A stretch of DNA of 16,583 nucleotides, taken from contig CAJUEK010000049.1 of the NCBI GenBank assembly GCA_910585445.1, positions 1-16,583 on the forward strand. Direction: 5' to 3'. Below are positions 7,916-15,153 of the stretch, piece by piece. A program made the position numbers and the translations under genes. The DNA comes from an uncultured Bacteroidales bacterium (lineage in GTDB: Bacteria > Bacteroidota > Bacteroidia > Bacteroidales > UBA932). The notes under the pieces are model-generated. The model saw only the letters and a program-made list of their open reading frames with translations. It ran no database searches and was not told where the DNA came from. Each line of letters opens with the position of its first letter. Position 1 is the stretch's first letter.

Positions 7916-8242
7916 AATGATTATAAATTATAAGTTAATTTTGAGATATGCTTATAAATCCCGCTCAAAACCGTGACAACACACGAAACAATTCATTTGA
8001 AAATTGTCCGAATCACATTGTAGAGCATGCAAATATATCAATTTATTTATTAAAAAATTTTTTCCTGCAAAAAAATTAACCTATGTTTGCCAAGCGTTTC
8101 GCAAGGACAGATACTGCCCATTTATCATATATGGCTGCGGAATTATGGCTTTGTGCATTTTTGCAATGACTTTTCATAAGAATGAAAGCCGATTTACTTA
8201 CAATTTATAACATATTTACAATTATTTTTACGTTTACACATT
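7916..8242. other. 327-bp A/T-rich intergenic region between divergent lipoprotein genes
   Basis: No credible gene is seen. The stretch is A/T-rich and must hold both start regions. Two TAnnTTTG-type boxes sit about 45 bp apart on opposite strands: TATATTTG on the minus strand (8030-8037) and TATGTTTG on the plus strand (8082-8089). Neither has a clear TTTG at the right distance. Leaders of roughly 100-150 nt are implied if both are used. A 68-codon plus-strand reading at 8004 looks like chance. Confidence 0.55.
8082..8089 (+). promoter_or_regulatory. Candidate -7 element (TATGTTTG) for the 536-residue lipoprotein
   Basis: Exact match to TAnnTTTG. It implies a leader of about 147 nt before the ATG at 8243. 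The expected TTTG is not clear; only a T-rich run (8058-8063) lies at that distance. Confidence 0.35.
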
Positions 8243-9853
8243 ATGAAAATTGACTTTTTTCACTGGAGAGGACTTTCAGCCGCAGCTGTAGCGCTCGCTT
8301 CTCTGGCAGTTTCATGTCAGGATCCGATTGAGACTCCGAATCCGGGGCCAGATCCTGAGCCGGAGCCAGGTACAGACGGGCAGACAGAAATAGTGCTTGA
8401 CCGTGAGGTTGAGGAAAGCGGCATGTACTTCGGTGATTTCTGGAAAGAGGGATACGCCAATTACTACTTCGAGCTTGCTAACGGAGAAATCGGAATGATA
8501 GACGACGGAGGTGCAGTGACAGTACCTATGAACGCAGGCGACTATATCCTTTCATTTGACCTTTGGGGCGCAATCTGTGAAGATCATACAGAGCCAATCT
8601 TACCAGAAGGCACATATACCGCAAATAACGGGCGCGCAGAAGGCGCATTCGACCTGAAGAACACTTTGGCAGTATATAACAAGGGACAGCAGGGAGAGCA
8701 GTTCCAGATAGTGAACATCAGGTTCAAGGACGGAACGATTGAGGTAAGCCACGTTGACGGCGGATACAGCATCAAGGCCGAACTCACAACAACCGAAGGC
8801 AAGCAGTACAAGTTCACATATACCGGCTCCGTGAGCATGGATGACTGGAGCAATGACGTGGAACAAACTTGGGAAATCGGAAAAGATGTACCCCTCGCTC
8901 CTACATATGTAACAAAGACACTTTTTGAGGAAGACAATTGCGACAACTGGCTGATCCGCTGCTTTGACACAAGGAACGTGACACCGGACGGCCTGCACGT
9001 CAACCAGCAGGGAACCAAATTCCAGATAAGCCTGCGCGTACCGAAAGGAGGAGACTTTGCCGGAACATACAGGCCGGGAAAAGAGGCAGGAACTTTCGAG
9101 CCGGGAGAGCGCATGGGACTTTTTGCCGCAGGAACATATTGCGAGCGCGTCAACGCAAACATGAGCATACAATATTGCGTAATGAACCAGGGCGAAATAA
9201 AGATTTCACGCAATTCGGACGACACATACACTTTCAACGTGAATCTCACTACAGTTGACGGGTATTCCGTAAAAGGCAGCTGGACGAGCGCAATAGAGGA
9301 ATTTGTCACACCTCCACAGACGACTTTGACGGAAGATGTAGTATGCAACCCTCTCGCATGCACGGAGATAGTATATTTCGGTGACCTGTATGAAAACAAT
9401 ACTACCAACTATATGGTATTCCTTGAAACTGAGCAAGAAGTTCTGGCATTTGACATGTTCTCGCCCAAGACACAGGGAGACGACCAGGTATTCCCTACCG
9501 GCACATTCACCATCGCAGATACACAGGAGGCATGGACTATGATTCCTGGAAACTTGGGAGACGACGCCACACCGTCATGCTATGTCAAATACAATGAGGA
9601 CAAAGAAGCAGTCGCTGCCGCCCCCCTCGTAAAAGGCACAGTGACAGTGAGCAAGTCAGGTAACAAATATACTTTCAGCTATGAAGTATATGATGACTTC
9701 AACAGACAGGATCCGTCTGTGACTCCGCACAAGATATCCGGAACATTCACGGGCACTCTGCCGGAGTTCACAGATGCACCTGAAGCGACAGCCTCATCTG
9801 TCCATGACAAGGCAAAAAGACTTGGAAAATCAAATTTCCTTATCTGCAAATAA
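8243..9853 (+). CDS. Large secreted lipoprotein with three related ~130-150-residue units
   Basis: I do not recognise a named family for this 536-residue protein. A signal peptide ends LASLAVSC with the lipidated Cys at 25. A Pro/Glu/Asp-rich tether (PNPGPDPEPEPG) follows, as in surface-anchored Bacteroidota lipoproteins. Three units follow at about 59-202, 224-350 and 376-508. Units 1 and 3 share YFGDFWKEGYANYYFELANGE versus YFGDLYENNTTNYMVFLETEQ, FDLW versus FDMF, LPEGTYTANN versus FPTGTFTIAD, and closing YTGSVS versus FTGTLPEF. Unit 2 keeps the outline (DNCDNWLIRCFDTRN, FAAGTYC, GEIKISRNSDDTYTFNVNLTTVDGYSVKGSW) but is diverged. The alternating pattern suggests beta-sandwich or barrel repeats. 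No catalytic motif and no type IX sorting domain are visible. It is monocistronic, ending 13 bp before a strong terminator. Confidence 0.88.
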   Translation: MKIDFFHWRGLSAAAVALASLAVSCQDPIETPNPGPDPEPEPGTDGQTEIVLDREVEESGMYFGDFWKEGYANYYFELANGEIGMIDDGGAVTVPMNAGDYILSFDLWGAICEDHTEPILPEGTYTANNGRAEGAFDLKNTLAVYNKGQQGEQFQIVNIRFKDGTIEVSHVDGGYSIKAELTTTEGKQYKFTYTGSVSMDDWSNDVEQTWEIGKDVPLAPTYVTKTLFEEDNCDNWLIRCFDTRNVTPDGLHVNQQGTKFQISLRVPKGGDFAGTYRPGKEAGTFEPGERMGLFAAGTYCERVNANMSIQYCVMNQGEIKISRNSDDTYTFNVNLTTVDGYSVKGSWTSAIEEFVTPPQTTLTEDVVCNPLACTEIVYFGDLYENNTTNYMVFLETEQEVLAFDMFSPKTQGDDQVFPTGTFTIADTQEAWTMIPGNLGDDATPSCYVKYNEDKEAVAAAPLVKGTVTVSKSGNKYTFSYEVYDDFNRQDPSVTPHKISGTFTGTLPEFTDAPEATASSVHDKAKRLGKSNFLICK

Positions 9854-9866
9854 CCTTCGGGAACAT

Positions 9867-9911
9867 ATATAAAAAACGCCGTGGCTGATTTTGCCACGGC
9901 GTTTTTTATAT
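9867..9911. terminator. Strong bidirectional intrinsic terminator
   Basis: A perfect 19-bp inverted repeat (9867-9885 with 9893-9911) has a 7-nt loop. Its GC-rich core is cgccgtggc/gccacggcg, flanked by A6 on one side and T6 on the other. It lies between the converging 536-residue lipoprotein and exporter genes and can terminate both. Confidence 0.95.
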
Positions 9912-9926
9912 GCTGATATACCGGCA

Positions 9927-11189
9927 CTATGAGAGAGCCGGCTTGATGATTCCGAAAATCACATATGCAATCACCAGCGTGACGGCCACATTGAATGCCT
10001 GGGCAGACAGGAACACCTTGAGAGGAACCCTGTTCTCCCTGCTGAAGATTTCCTTGAATCTTGTTTCAAGTCCTATGCAAACAAAGGCGATGCTGAACAA
10101 AGTGTTCTGGAAACCCTTGGTGACTTTTCCAACAGCCTTGGCTGTCTCAGGCTCCATGCAGAAGCTGAACACAAGCGAAGCAAGGATGAATCCAACGACA
10201 AACTTAGGGAAACGGTCCCATATGAGTCCCGCAGTAGGTTTGGCTTCATCAGTGCGTCCCTGATAAGTCCACATGAGCGATATGATGAATGCGGCGACTC
10301 CAAGAAGCACATTCTGCGATGATTTGACGATAATGGCCGTCTGTGCAGCAAGGTCACCTGTCTGAGGAGTATCAGCAAGCGTTCCGGCAGCAGCCACAGC
10401 ACCTGTTGTATCAATTGTGCCGCCGAGCCATGCGCCCGTAACTTCCGGAGAGAGATTCATCAGATTCGCAAGCCACGGGAGAATATACATCATTGGAACA
10501 GCCACAATGAGCACAAGCGACACGACATAAGACAGCTTCTTGTTGTCTCCTTTGATGACTCCGCATGTCGCGATGGCAGCCGACACACCGCAAATGGACA
10601 CCGCACTCGCAAGCATTGTCCCCATCTCCGGGTCCACTTTCATCCTGCGGCCTATCCAGTACGCAAAATACCATACGGAGAATACGACAAGCACTGACTG
10701 GGCAAGGCCGTATGCCCCTGATTTCATTACATCACCGAAAAGGATTGTGGAACCGAGGCAGATTATACCTATCTTTATATAGAACTCGCTGTTCACCGCA
10801 GGCTTCATCCACTGCGGAACTTTAAAGAAATTGCTTATGACAAGACCGAGTATCACCGCAAAGAATACGGACTCGAATCCGAATTCCTTAATCGCCGGTA
10901 TATTCGCCAACAGCTGGGCGACAAGTGTAAGCGCAAAAATCACAAGCAGCGCCGGTATGGACGAGAGGATGCTTTTGAGAGGCTTGCGCAAGGCGAAAGA
11001 TGTAAGAGTCACAAGAACGAGTACGGAAAGCAGCATATATCCTGCCGCCAGATAGTCCGCAGATGAGGACAAAGTCTTGGGCATATGAGGCATTGCCTCC
11101 GGAAAAATTACGGCAAGAGCAAGCACTGCCGCGCCCGCGAAAACTATAATCCAGTCTTCGGAGGCGAATTGGGTCAACCATTTCTTCAT
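9927..11189 (-). CDS. Putative sulfate exporter family (YeiH/UPF0324) inner-membrane protein
   Basis: This 420-residue polytopic membrane protein belongs to the YeiH/Cons_hypoth698 family (PF03601), annotated as putative sulfate exporters with thin experimental support. Conserved stretches are clear: FFAVILGLVISNFFKVP, FYIKIGIICLGSTILFGDVMKSG, MGTMLASAVSICGVSAAIATCGVIKGD, GAWLGGTIDTTGAVAAAGTLA, ALAAQ-type AAQTAIIVKSSQNVLLGVAAF and SIAFVCIGLETRFKEIF. About 10-12 hydrophobic segments are spread throughout. A longer reading from 11219 exists, but MKKWLTQFASEDW at 11189 is the better start, with an A-rich context. It follows trpS on the same strand with an 82-bp gap containing a hairpin, so read-through co-transcription is possible. 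It ends at the shared terminator. Substrate not established. Confidence 0.88.
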   Translation of the reverse strand: MKKWLTQFASEDWIIVFAGAAVLALAVIFPEAMPHMPKTLSSSADYLAAGYMLLSVLVLVTLTSFALRKPLKSILSSIPALLVIFALTLVAQLLANIPAIKEFGFESVFFAVILGLVISNFFKVPQWMKPAVNSEFYIKIGIICLGSTILFGDVMKSGAYGLAQSVLVVFSVWYFAYWIGRRMKVDPEMGTMLASAVSICGVSAAIATCGVIKGDNKKLSYVVSLVLIVAVPMMYILPWLANLMNLSPEVTGAWLGGTIDTTGAVAAAGTLADTPQTGDLAAQTAIIVKSSQNVLLGVAAFIISLMWTYQGRTDEAKPTAGLIWDRFPKFVVGFILASLVFSFCMEPETAKAVGKVTKGFQNTLFSIAFVCIGLETRFKEIFSRENRVPLKVFLSAQAFNVAVTLVIAYVIFGIIKPALS

Positions 11190-11230
11190 TATAGCAAAGG
11201 TTTCAGTACAGTTATACATTAATTATGACA

Positions 11231-11259
11231 GGAGCCGTGCCGAAAATCAGCACAGCCCC
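11231..11259 (-). other. RNA hairpin between trpS and the exporter gene
   Basis: On the minus strand GGGGCTGTGCTG and CGGCACGGCTCC pair over all 12 positions, including three G-U wobbles, around a 5-nt loop (ATTTT). On the plus strand the wobbles become A-C mismatches, so the structure belongs to the leftward transcript. No U run follows, so it is not a standard intrinsic terminator. It may be a processing or stability element, or a weak pause site. Confidence 0.6.
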
Positions 11260-11271
11260 TGCGGTACGGTT

Positions 11272-12387
11272 TTATTTCCTATATTTCAACGTATGCTCAG
11301 CTATCAGCTCCGCATCATCAAAATAATCTATTTTCATTGCCTTCCTCACGTCAGCCAAAGTCTTTGCCGCCTCCACACGGGCAACTTCGCTGCCTTTTCT
11401 GAGGATTTCATATACAAGAGGAATATTCTGCTCATATGAAGCGCGCCTTTCACGGATAGGCTTCAGGATATCCTCCATTATGTTATAAAGAAATTTCTTG
11501 CATGTGCCGTCACCAAGGCCTCCCCTGCGGTAATGATCTTTCATTTCCTCCAGATTGGCATACTCGGGCAGGAATTTGGCAAAATGCTCCGGCTCACTGA
11601 AAGCGTCAAGATAGGTAAACACGACATTGCCCTCAACTTTGCCAGGGTCAGTTATCTGAAGATGCCCCGGGTCGGTGAACATGCTGTTGACTTTCTTCTT
11701 GATTTCCTTTGATGTATCCGAAAGGTATATGCAGTTGCCAAGTGACTTGCTCATCTTGGCCTTGCCGTCCGTGCCGGGAAGACGGCAGCATGTCTGGTTC
11801 TCAGGAAGCAGCATCTCGGGAGTGACGAGTGTCTCGCCATAGACTGCGTTGAACTTATGCACGATTTCCCTGGTCTGCTCTATCATCGGAGCCTGGTCAT
11901 CACCGACCGGGACAGTAGTGGCCCGGAAAGCTGTGATGTCAGAAGCCTGGCTGATAGGATAGGTGAAAAAGCCGACCGGAATACCCTTTCTGGACTGCTG
12001 GGATTCATCGTCGCCTTCGGAAAATCCGCGCATCTGTATTTCCGACTTTACGGTAGGATTACGCTGGAGCCTCTGGACTGTTACGAGATTCATGTAATAG
12101 AACGCGAGTTCGCACAACTCAGGAACCTGAGACTGTATGAAAATCGTTACTTTCTCCGGGTCAAGTCCGCATGAAAGATAGTCAAGAGCCACTTCTATTA
12201 TGTTCTGACGTATTTTCTCGGGATTGTCAGCATTATCCGTAAGAGCCTGTGCATCGGCTATCATTATGAAAATCTTTTCAAATTCTCCGGAGTTCTGCAG
12301 TTCCACCCTCCTTTTGAGCGAGCCTACATAATGGCCCAGATGGAGCCTGCCGGTAGGACGGTCGCCTGTCAATATAATCTTTCCCAT
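11272..12387 (-). CDS. trpS: Tryptophanyl-tRNA synthetase (TrpRS)
   Basis: This 371-residue class Ic aminoacyl-tRNA synthetase charges tRNA-Trp with tryptophan in the cytoplasm. The start ILTGDRPTGRLHLGHYVGSLK contains the HIGH-equivalent HLGH at 16-19, and KMSKS is at 211-215. Other family blocks are ADAQALTDNA (44-53), FIQSQVPELCEL, QRNPTVKSEIQ, PISQASDITAF, VPVGDDQAPMIEQTREIVHKFN and TDPGKVEGNVVF. It resembles the ILTGDRPTG-type TrpRS found in streptococci. It is about 30 residues longer, partly through an SEGDDESQQSRKG-like insertion at 123-135. The start is supported by a strong promoter about 95 bp upstream. The exporter gene follows downstream. Confidence 0.97.
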   Translation of the reverse strand: MGKIILTGDRPTGRLHLGHYVGSLKRRVELQNSGEFEKIFIMIADAQALTDNADNPEKIRQNIIEVALDYLSCGLDPEKVTIFIQSQVPELCELAFYYMNLVTVQRLQRNPTVKSEIQMRGFSEGDDESQQSRKGIPVGFFTYPISQASDITAFRATTVPVGDDQAPMIEQTREIVHKFNAVYGETLVTPEMLLPENQTCCRLPGTDGKAKMSKSLGNCIYLSDTSKEIKKKVNSMFTDPGHLQITDPGKVEGNVVFTYLDAFSEPEHFAKFLPEYANLEEMKDHYRRGGLGDGTCKKFLYNIMEDILKPIRERRASYEQNIPLVYEILRKGSEVARVEAAKTLADVRKAMKIDYFDDAELIAEHTLKYRK

Positions 12388-12408
12388 ATCAATTAATTAC
12401 AATTGCTT

Positions 12409-12468
12409 TCATTCATGTACGCCATGAGTACGGGCCCCGCCCGGAACCCTGCATTCGCCTGGTTCATG
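12409..12468 (-). CDS. Possible 19-codon leader ORF in the trpS 5' UTR
   Basis: ATG at 12468 opens a 19-codon frame (MNQANAGFRAGPVLMAVHE) that ends with TGA about 20 nt before the trpS ATG. It begins only a few bases after the predicted transcript start. It contains no Trp codon, so classical tryptophan attenuation by this peptide is not supported. It overlaps a predicted hairpin. It may be chance; it is recorded because of its position. Confidence 0.25.
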   Translation of the reverse strand, partial: HEPGECRVPGGARTHGVHE

Positions 12469-12471
12469 GCA
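12422..12471 (-). promoter_or_regulatory. Structured trpS leader (nested hairpin)
   Basis: In the leftward RNA GCCATGA (12471-12465) pairs with TCATGGC (12428-12422) as an outer 7-bp stem. Inside it CGGGC-GGG-GCCCG (12444-12432) forms a GC hairpin. The outer stem would occlude the mini-ORF start. Its position in the trpS leader suggests post-transcriptional control, but no known riboswitch or T-box features are seen. Confidence 0.4.
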
Positions 12472-12480
12472 CATATGGGG

Positions 12481-12513
12481 CAAAGATACGAAAAAGTTGA
12501 GAGCAGAAACAAA
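12481..12513 (-). promoter_or_regulatory. trpS promoter
   Basis: On the minus strand TTTG (12513-12510), a 21-nt spacer and TATCTTTG (12488-12481) match the Bacteroidota promoter consensus. The transcript would start near 12474, giving an 87-nt leader. Confidence 0.85.
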
Positions 12514-12553
12514 ATTTATTTTGGCTATGCCGAAACAGCAGCGTCCATTCCTC

Positions 12554-12584
12554 TTGCATTTTCACAAAATATAGATTATATTCG
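12554..12584 (+). promoter_or_regulatory. Candidate promoter for the tandem lipoprotein genes
   Basis: TTG (12554-12556), a 20-nt spacer and TATATTCG (12577-12584, one mismatch to TAnnTTTG) would give a leader of roughly 93 nt. A second near-match, TATACTTG at about 12602-12609, lies just downstream, so the exact start is uncertain. It is divergent from the trpS promoter, about 40 bp apart. Confidence 0.4.
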
Positions 12585-12683
12585 CAATCCTTAATCAATA
12601 TATACTTGCACGTTGCGGCATTGTCCCCAAAGAATATGGTCACTGCCATTCATTTATAACTAATCTTATATAATCCCTATTTT

Positions 12684-13766
12684 ATGCGAACTAAACTATT
12701 GATGGCGACCGCCATATCGCTATGCCTTGCATCATGCTCCGACAATGGAGGAGCCATTGACGTGCCAAACACTCCCCTACCTGAACCGGAGGAAGTAACA
12801 ATCACAATCAACCATGATAACATCAGATTAGCCGTCGGAGAGACCGTCCCGATTGACTTTTCGGTTGAACCGGAAGACGCTCCTTTGGAATGGAATTCAA
12901 GCGACTCGCGCATCGCGACAGTTGACGGCAACGGAAACGTAACCGCAATAGCGAGAGGCTCAGTTTCCGTTACGGCCAGCTCAGGCACAGCAAAAACTTC
13001 AGTCCCGGTAATTGTGGAGCGCGCCGTTGCAGTCGGCGACTATTATTATTCGGACGGCACAACTTCCAACGCCATCATATCCAGCAAGACACTTTTAGGA
13101 GTAGTATTTTGGCTCGGCAATGCCACGACAGACGACGCAGCCCTTCGCCGTGACCATCCGGAGTGCACACACGGACTGGTAGTGGCGGCATTTTCAGAAC
13201 TGAACCCGTCACCTTGGCAAAGCACCTGCAACATATACAACTCAACGACAGGCAGCTGGGTGGAGAACAACGTAGGCGACCTTTACCAGTCGCCGGTATC
13301 ACTCTACCAGCGTGATACACGCCGCAGCATGACGCTTGGCTACAACAACACAAAAGCTCTTGAAGCATTCAATGCAGCCAATCCTTCATATCCTGTAGAA
13401 GCCATACAGGCGGTTGAAGCATACCGCATCCGATACCCTGCACCGGCCTCCTCAAGCGGATGGTTCCTCCCGTCAACAAAAGAGCTTTCACTGCTCATCA
13501 ATGACGTATATGACGGAGAAGTGCTGGATTTCAACAATGCCGCCCAAAACAAGAGGTGCATCAACAAGGCTAAAATCAACGCCGCCCTGTCAAAAGTCCC
13601 AGATGCTCAATTGATAGGCAGGGCAGACTGGGCATATGACTTCTGGACAAGTACAGATTATGACGCCAAACAGGCCTACTTCGTATCAGCATTCGACGGC
13701 TCGATAATGTGCGTGGCCAAGGACGGAAGGCACAACCAGATGATACGCTGCGTGCTCGCATTCTGA
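12684..13766 (+). CDS. Lipoprotein with Big_2 (Ig-like) and Lcl/DUF1566-like C-terminal domain, copy 1
   Basis: This 360-residue predicted surface lipoprotein has a signal peptide ending LCLASC (Cys18) followed by SDN. A bacterial Ig-like Big_2 domain covers about 36-112 (NIRLAVGETVPIDFSV, WNSSDSRIATVDGNGNVTAIARGSVSVTAS). The C-terminal ~240 residues contain GDYYYSDG, GVVFWLGN, DDAALRRDHPECTHGL, GYNNTKALEAFNA, PAPASSSGWFLPSTKELSLL, DFWTSTDYD and a terminal MIRCVLAF. The order WFLPSxxEL, then W(T/S)ST, then IRCV resembles Lcl_C/DUF1566 (C-type-lectin/FGE-like) domains seen in Bacteroidales adhesin and fimbria-associated proteins. That suggests ligand binding at the surface, but this is inference. 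It is followed after 69 bp, with no terminator, by a paralogue, so the pair is probably one transcript. Confidence 0.88.
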   Translation: MRTKLLMATAISLCLASCSDNGGAIDVPNTPLPEPEEVTITINHDNIRLAVGETVPIDFSVEPEDAPLEWNSSDSRIATVDGNGNVTAIARGSVSVTASSGTAKTSVPVIVERAVAVGDYYYSDGTTSNAIISSKTLLGVVFWLGNATTDDAALRRDHPECTHGLVVAAFSELNPSPWQSTCNIYNSTTGSWVENNVGDLYQSPVSLYQRDTRRSMTLGYNNTKALEAFNAANPSYPVEAIQAVEAYRIRYPAPASSSGWFLPSTKELSLLINDVYDGEVLDFNNAAQNKRCINKAKINAALSKVPDAQLIGRADWAYDFWTSTDYDAKQAYFVSAFDGSIMCVAKDGRHNQMIRCVLAF

Positions 13767-13835
13767 CAAGGCATGTAGCACAAATCCTCTTAAAATTTAA
13801 CAATAACTTGAAAATCAATATAATATTATAAGATC

Positions 13836-14912
13836 ATGAAAAAGACATTCTATCTGCTTGCAGCTGCATTTACGGCATTCTGCTGCGCATCATGCACCGA
13901 TGACGCCAAGCCGGTAATCACAGTGGAGTCCGTGACAATCCAGACAAGCCAGCTGACTCTGATGCCAGGAGAAACAGCCCAGCTTGAGGCCACCGTCACA
14001 CCTTCCGATGCGGCAAATTCCGATGTGACCTGGACTACGAGCAACGACGCCGTCGCAACAGTTTCAGAAGACGGGCTCGTTACAGCAGTAAGCTCCGGAG
14101 AGGCCATCATAACCGCAACAGCGGACAGCAAGAGCGCAACCTGCGAGGTAACCGTAAGCCTTCCTGCGCCAAACATTGGCGACTATTATTATTCCGACGG
14201 TTCATGGTCATCTGAGATTGATGCTGATAAATATGTGATAGGAATAGTATTCTGGGCCGGCGACCCGTCTGTTGACGATGCTGCCCTGCGCAATGACCAC
14301 CCGGAATGCGTGCACGGCCTTGCAGTAGGTCTTGACAGCGGCACAGAACTCTCATGGCAGCCGGCTTACGAGTCCGTCAACTATACCGTAAGCGAATGGC
14401 TCAGCAGCAATGGCAGCAAGTATGCCCTCCCGAGAAGTTCAGAGGCAGAAGACGCTCCCCTGCAGAAGATGATAGGATATAACAATACCAAAGCCATTGA
14501 GGCATTCAACGCAGCCGCCGCAAACTCCGGCTGCCAGGTCTCTCCTGTCAAATGGGTTGTCAGCTATCGCTCTGAGGTTCCGGCTCCGGCAAGCAGTTCG
14601 GACTGGTACATACCGTCACCAAAAGAGCTGTATCTGCTGCGCAGCGGTGAACCGGAAGGCAATGTGTACGTGAAGGCAAAAGTTCCTATGACCAATATTG
14701 CGATAATCAATCAGAAGCTCTCTGCCATAGGAAAGGCTGAAATGAACACCAAGGCATTCTGGTCAAGCACTGAATTCGATGGAAATCAAATCACAAACGA
14801 AACAGCCTGGAACTGCTACTTCGAGGATCTGAAAACTCCAATATCATACAGTTTCAAATCTTGGGGAGAAGGAGAAGAATATACTTTCGTAAGAGGCATT
14901 CTGGCATTCTGA
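13836..14912 (+). CDS. Lipoprotein with Big_2 (Ig-like) and Lcl/DUF1566-like C-terminal domain, copy 2
   Basis: This 358-residue paralogue of the preceding gene has a signal peptide ending FCCASC (Cys20), then TDD, an acidic start fitting Bacteroidota surface export. The Big_2 domain at about 30-108 is closer to the family norm (QLTLMPGETAQLEATVTPSDAANSDVTWTTSNDAVATV then SGEAIITATA). The C-terminal domain repeats GDYYYSDG, GIVFWAGD, DDAALRNDHPECVHGL, GYNNTKAIEAFNAA, PAPASSSDWYIPSPKELYLL, AFWSSTEFD and FVRGILAF. It differs from copy 1 mainly between HPEC and GYNN and in the region before FWSST. It probably arose by tandem duplication and then diverged, perhaps in ligand. It is downstream in the same transcript and ends upstream of a structured terminator. 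Confidence 0.88.
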   Translation: MKKTFYLLAAAFTAFCCASCTDDAKPVITVESVTIQTSQLTLMPGETAQLEATVTPSDAANSDVTWTTSNDAVATVSEDGLVTAVSSGEAIITATADSKSATCEVTVSLPAPNIGDYYYSDGSWSSEIDADKYVIGIVFWAGDPSVDDAALRNDHPECVHGLAVGLDSGTELSWQPAYESVNYTVSEWLSSNGSKYALPRSSEAEDAPLQKMIGYNNTKAIEAFNAAAANSGCQVSPVKWVVSYRSEVPAPASSSDWYIPSPKELYLLRSGEPEGNVYVKAKVPMTNIAIINQKLSAIGKAEMNTKAFWSSTEFDGNQITNETAWNCYFEDLKTPISYSFKSWGEGEEYTFVRGILAF

Positions 14913-14925
14913 CGCATAAGGTTCA

Positions 14926-15045
14926 TCATTGCGCGCATGGCTTGCACATACACACATTTGCCATATGACGCACGGTAGCCTGATACATTGAGGAACTGGT
15001 TTTGAATTTACCGTCCAGCATCTCAGCCAAATGTTCAGCCATCAT
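14926..15045 (-). CDS. Possible 39-residue small protein or degraded gene end with C-terminal Cys cluster
   Basis: The minus-strand frame reads MMAEHLAEMLDGKFKTSSSM and ends VCMCKPCAQ, then TGA. The open frame extends upstream without ATG through FLFAHLFAKQLLAE. The composition (amphipathic Ala/Glu/Leu helix, then Cys-x-Cys-x2-Cys) looks more protein-like than typical noise. It is in the same reading frame as the 15154-15375 frame, with two TGA stops between. It is unrecognised. It could be a real small protein, the tail of a decayed gene, or chance. Confidence 0.25.
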   Translation of the reverse strand: MMAEHLAEMLDGKFKTSSSMYQATVRHMANVCMCKPCAQ

Positions 15046-15082
15046 CTCAGCAAGAAGCTGTTTAGCAAAAAGATGAGCAAAC

Positions 15083-15147
15083 AAAAAGGCCGTTTCTTGT
15101 CCTTGTCAAGAATTTATAATTCTGGACAAAGCTGGGAACGGCTTTTT
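15083..15147. terminator. Nested hairpin / bidirectional terminator after the tandem lipoproteins
   Basis: The outer stem pairs 15083-15094 with 15137-15147 (aaaaag(g)ccgtt with aacggcttttt, one bulged G). The inner hairpin TTGTC-A-AGAATT (15103-15114) pairs with AATTCT-G-GACAA (15118-15129) around a 3-nt loop, and a second TTGTCC at 15097 can compete for GGACAA. A and T runs flank it on either side, so it can stop transcription in both directions. It is unusually elaborate for a terminator. Confidence 0.7.
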
Positions 15148-15153
15148 CTTTTG

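Noticed and set aside
8584..9408. 274-residue antisense reading frame
   Set aside because: Lies fully antisense to the well-supported lipoprotein gene; composition is a mirror of it, and there is no promoter or family match.
11190..11219. Upstream extension of the exporter (MYNCTETFAI)
   Set aside because: MKKWLTQF is the normal style of start for this membrane family; the extra ten residues add nothing recognisable.
12388..12474. T-box or Trp attenuator upstream of trpS
   Set aside because: No T-box sequence, specifier loop or U-run terminator is visible, and the mini-ORF has no Trp codons.
12403..12594. 63-residue plus-strand frame between trpS and the lipoproteins
   Set aside because: It runs through the trpS promoter and leader and has no family resemblance.
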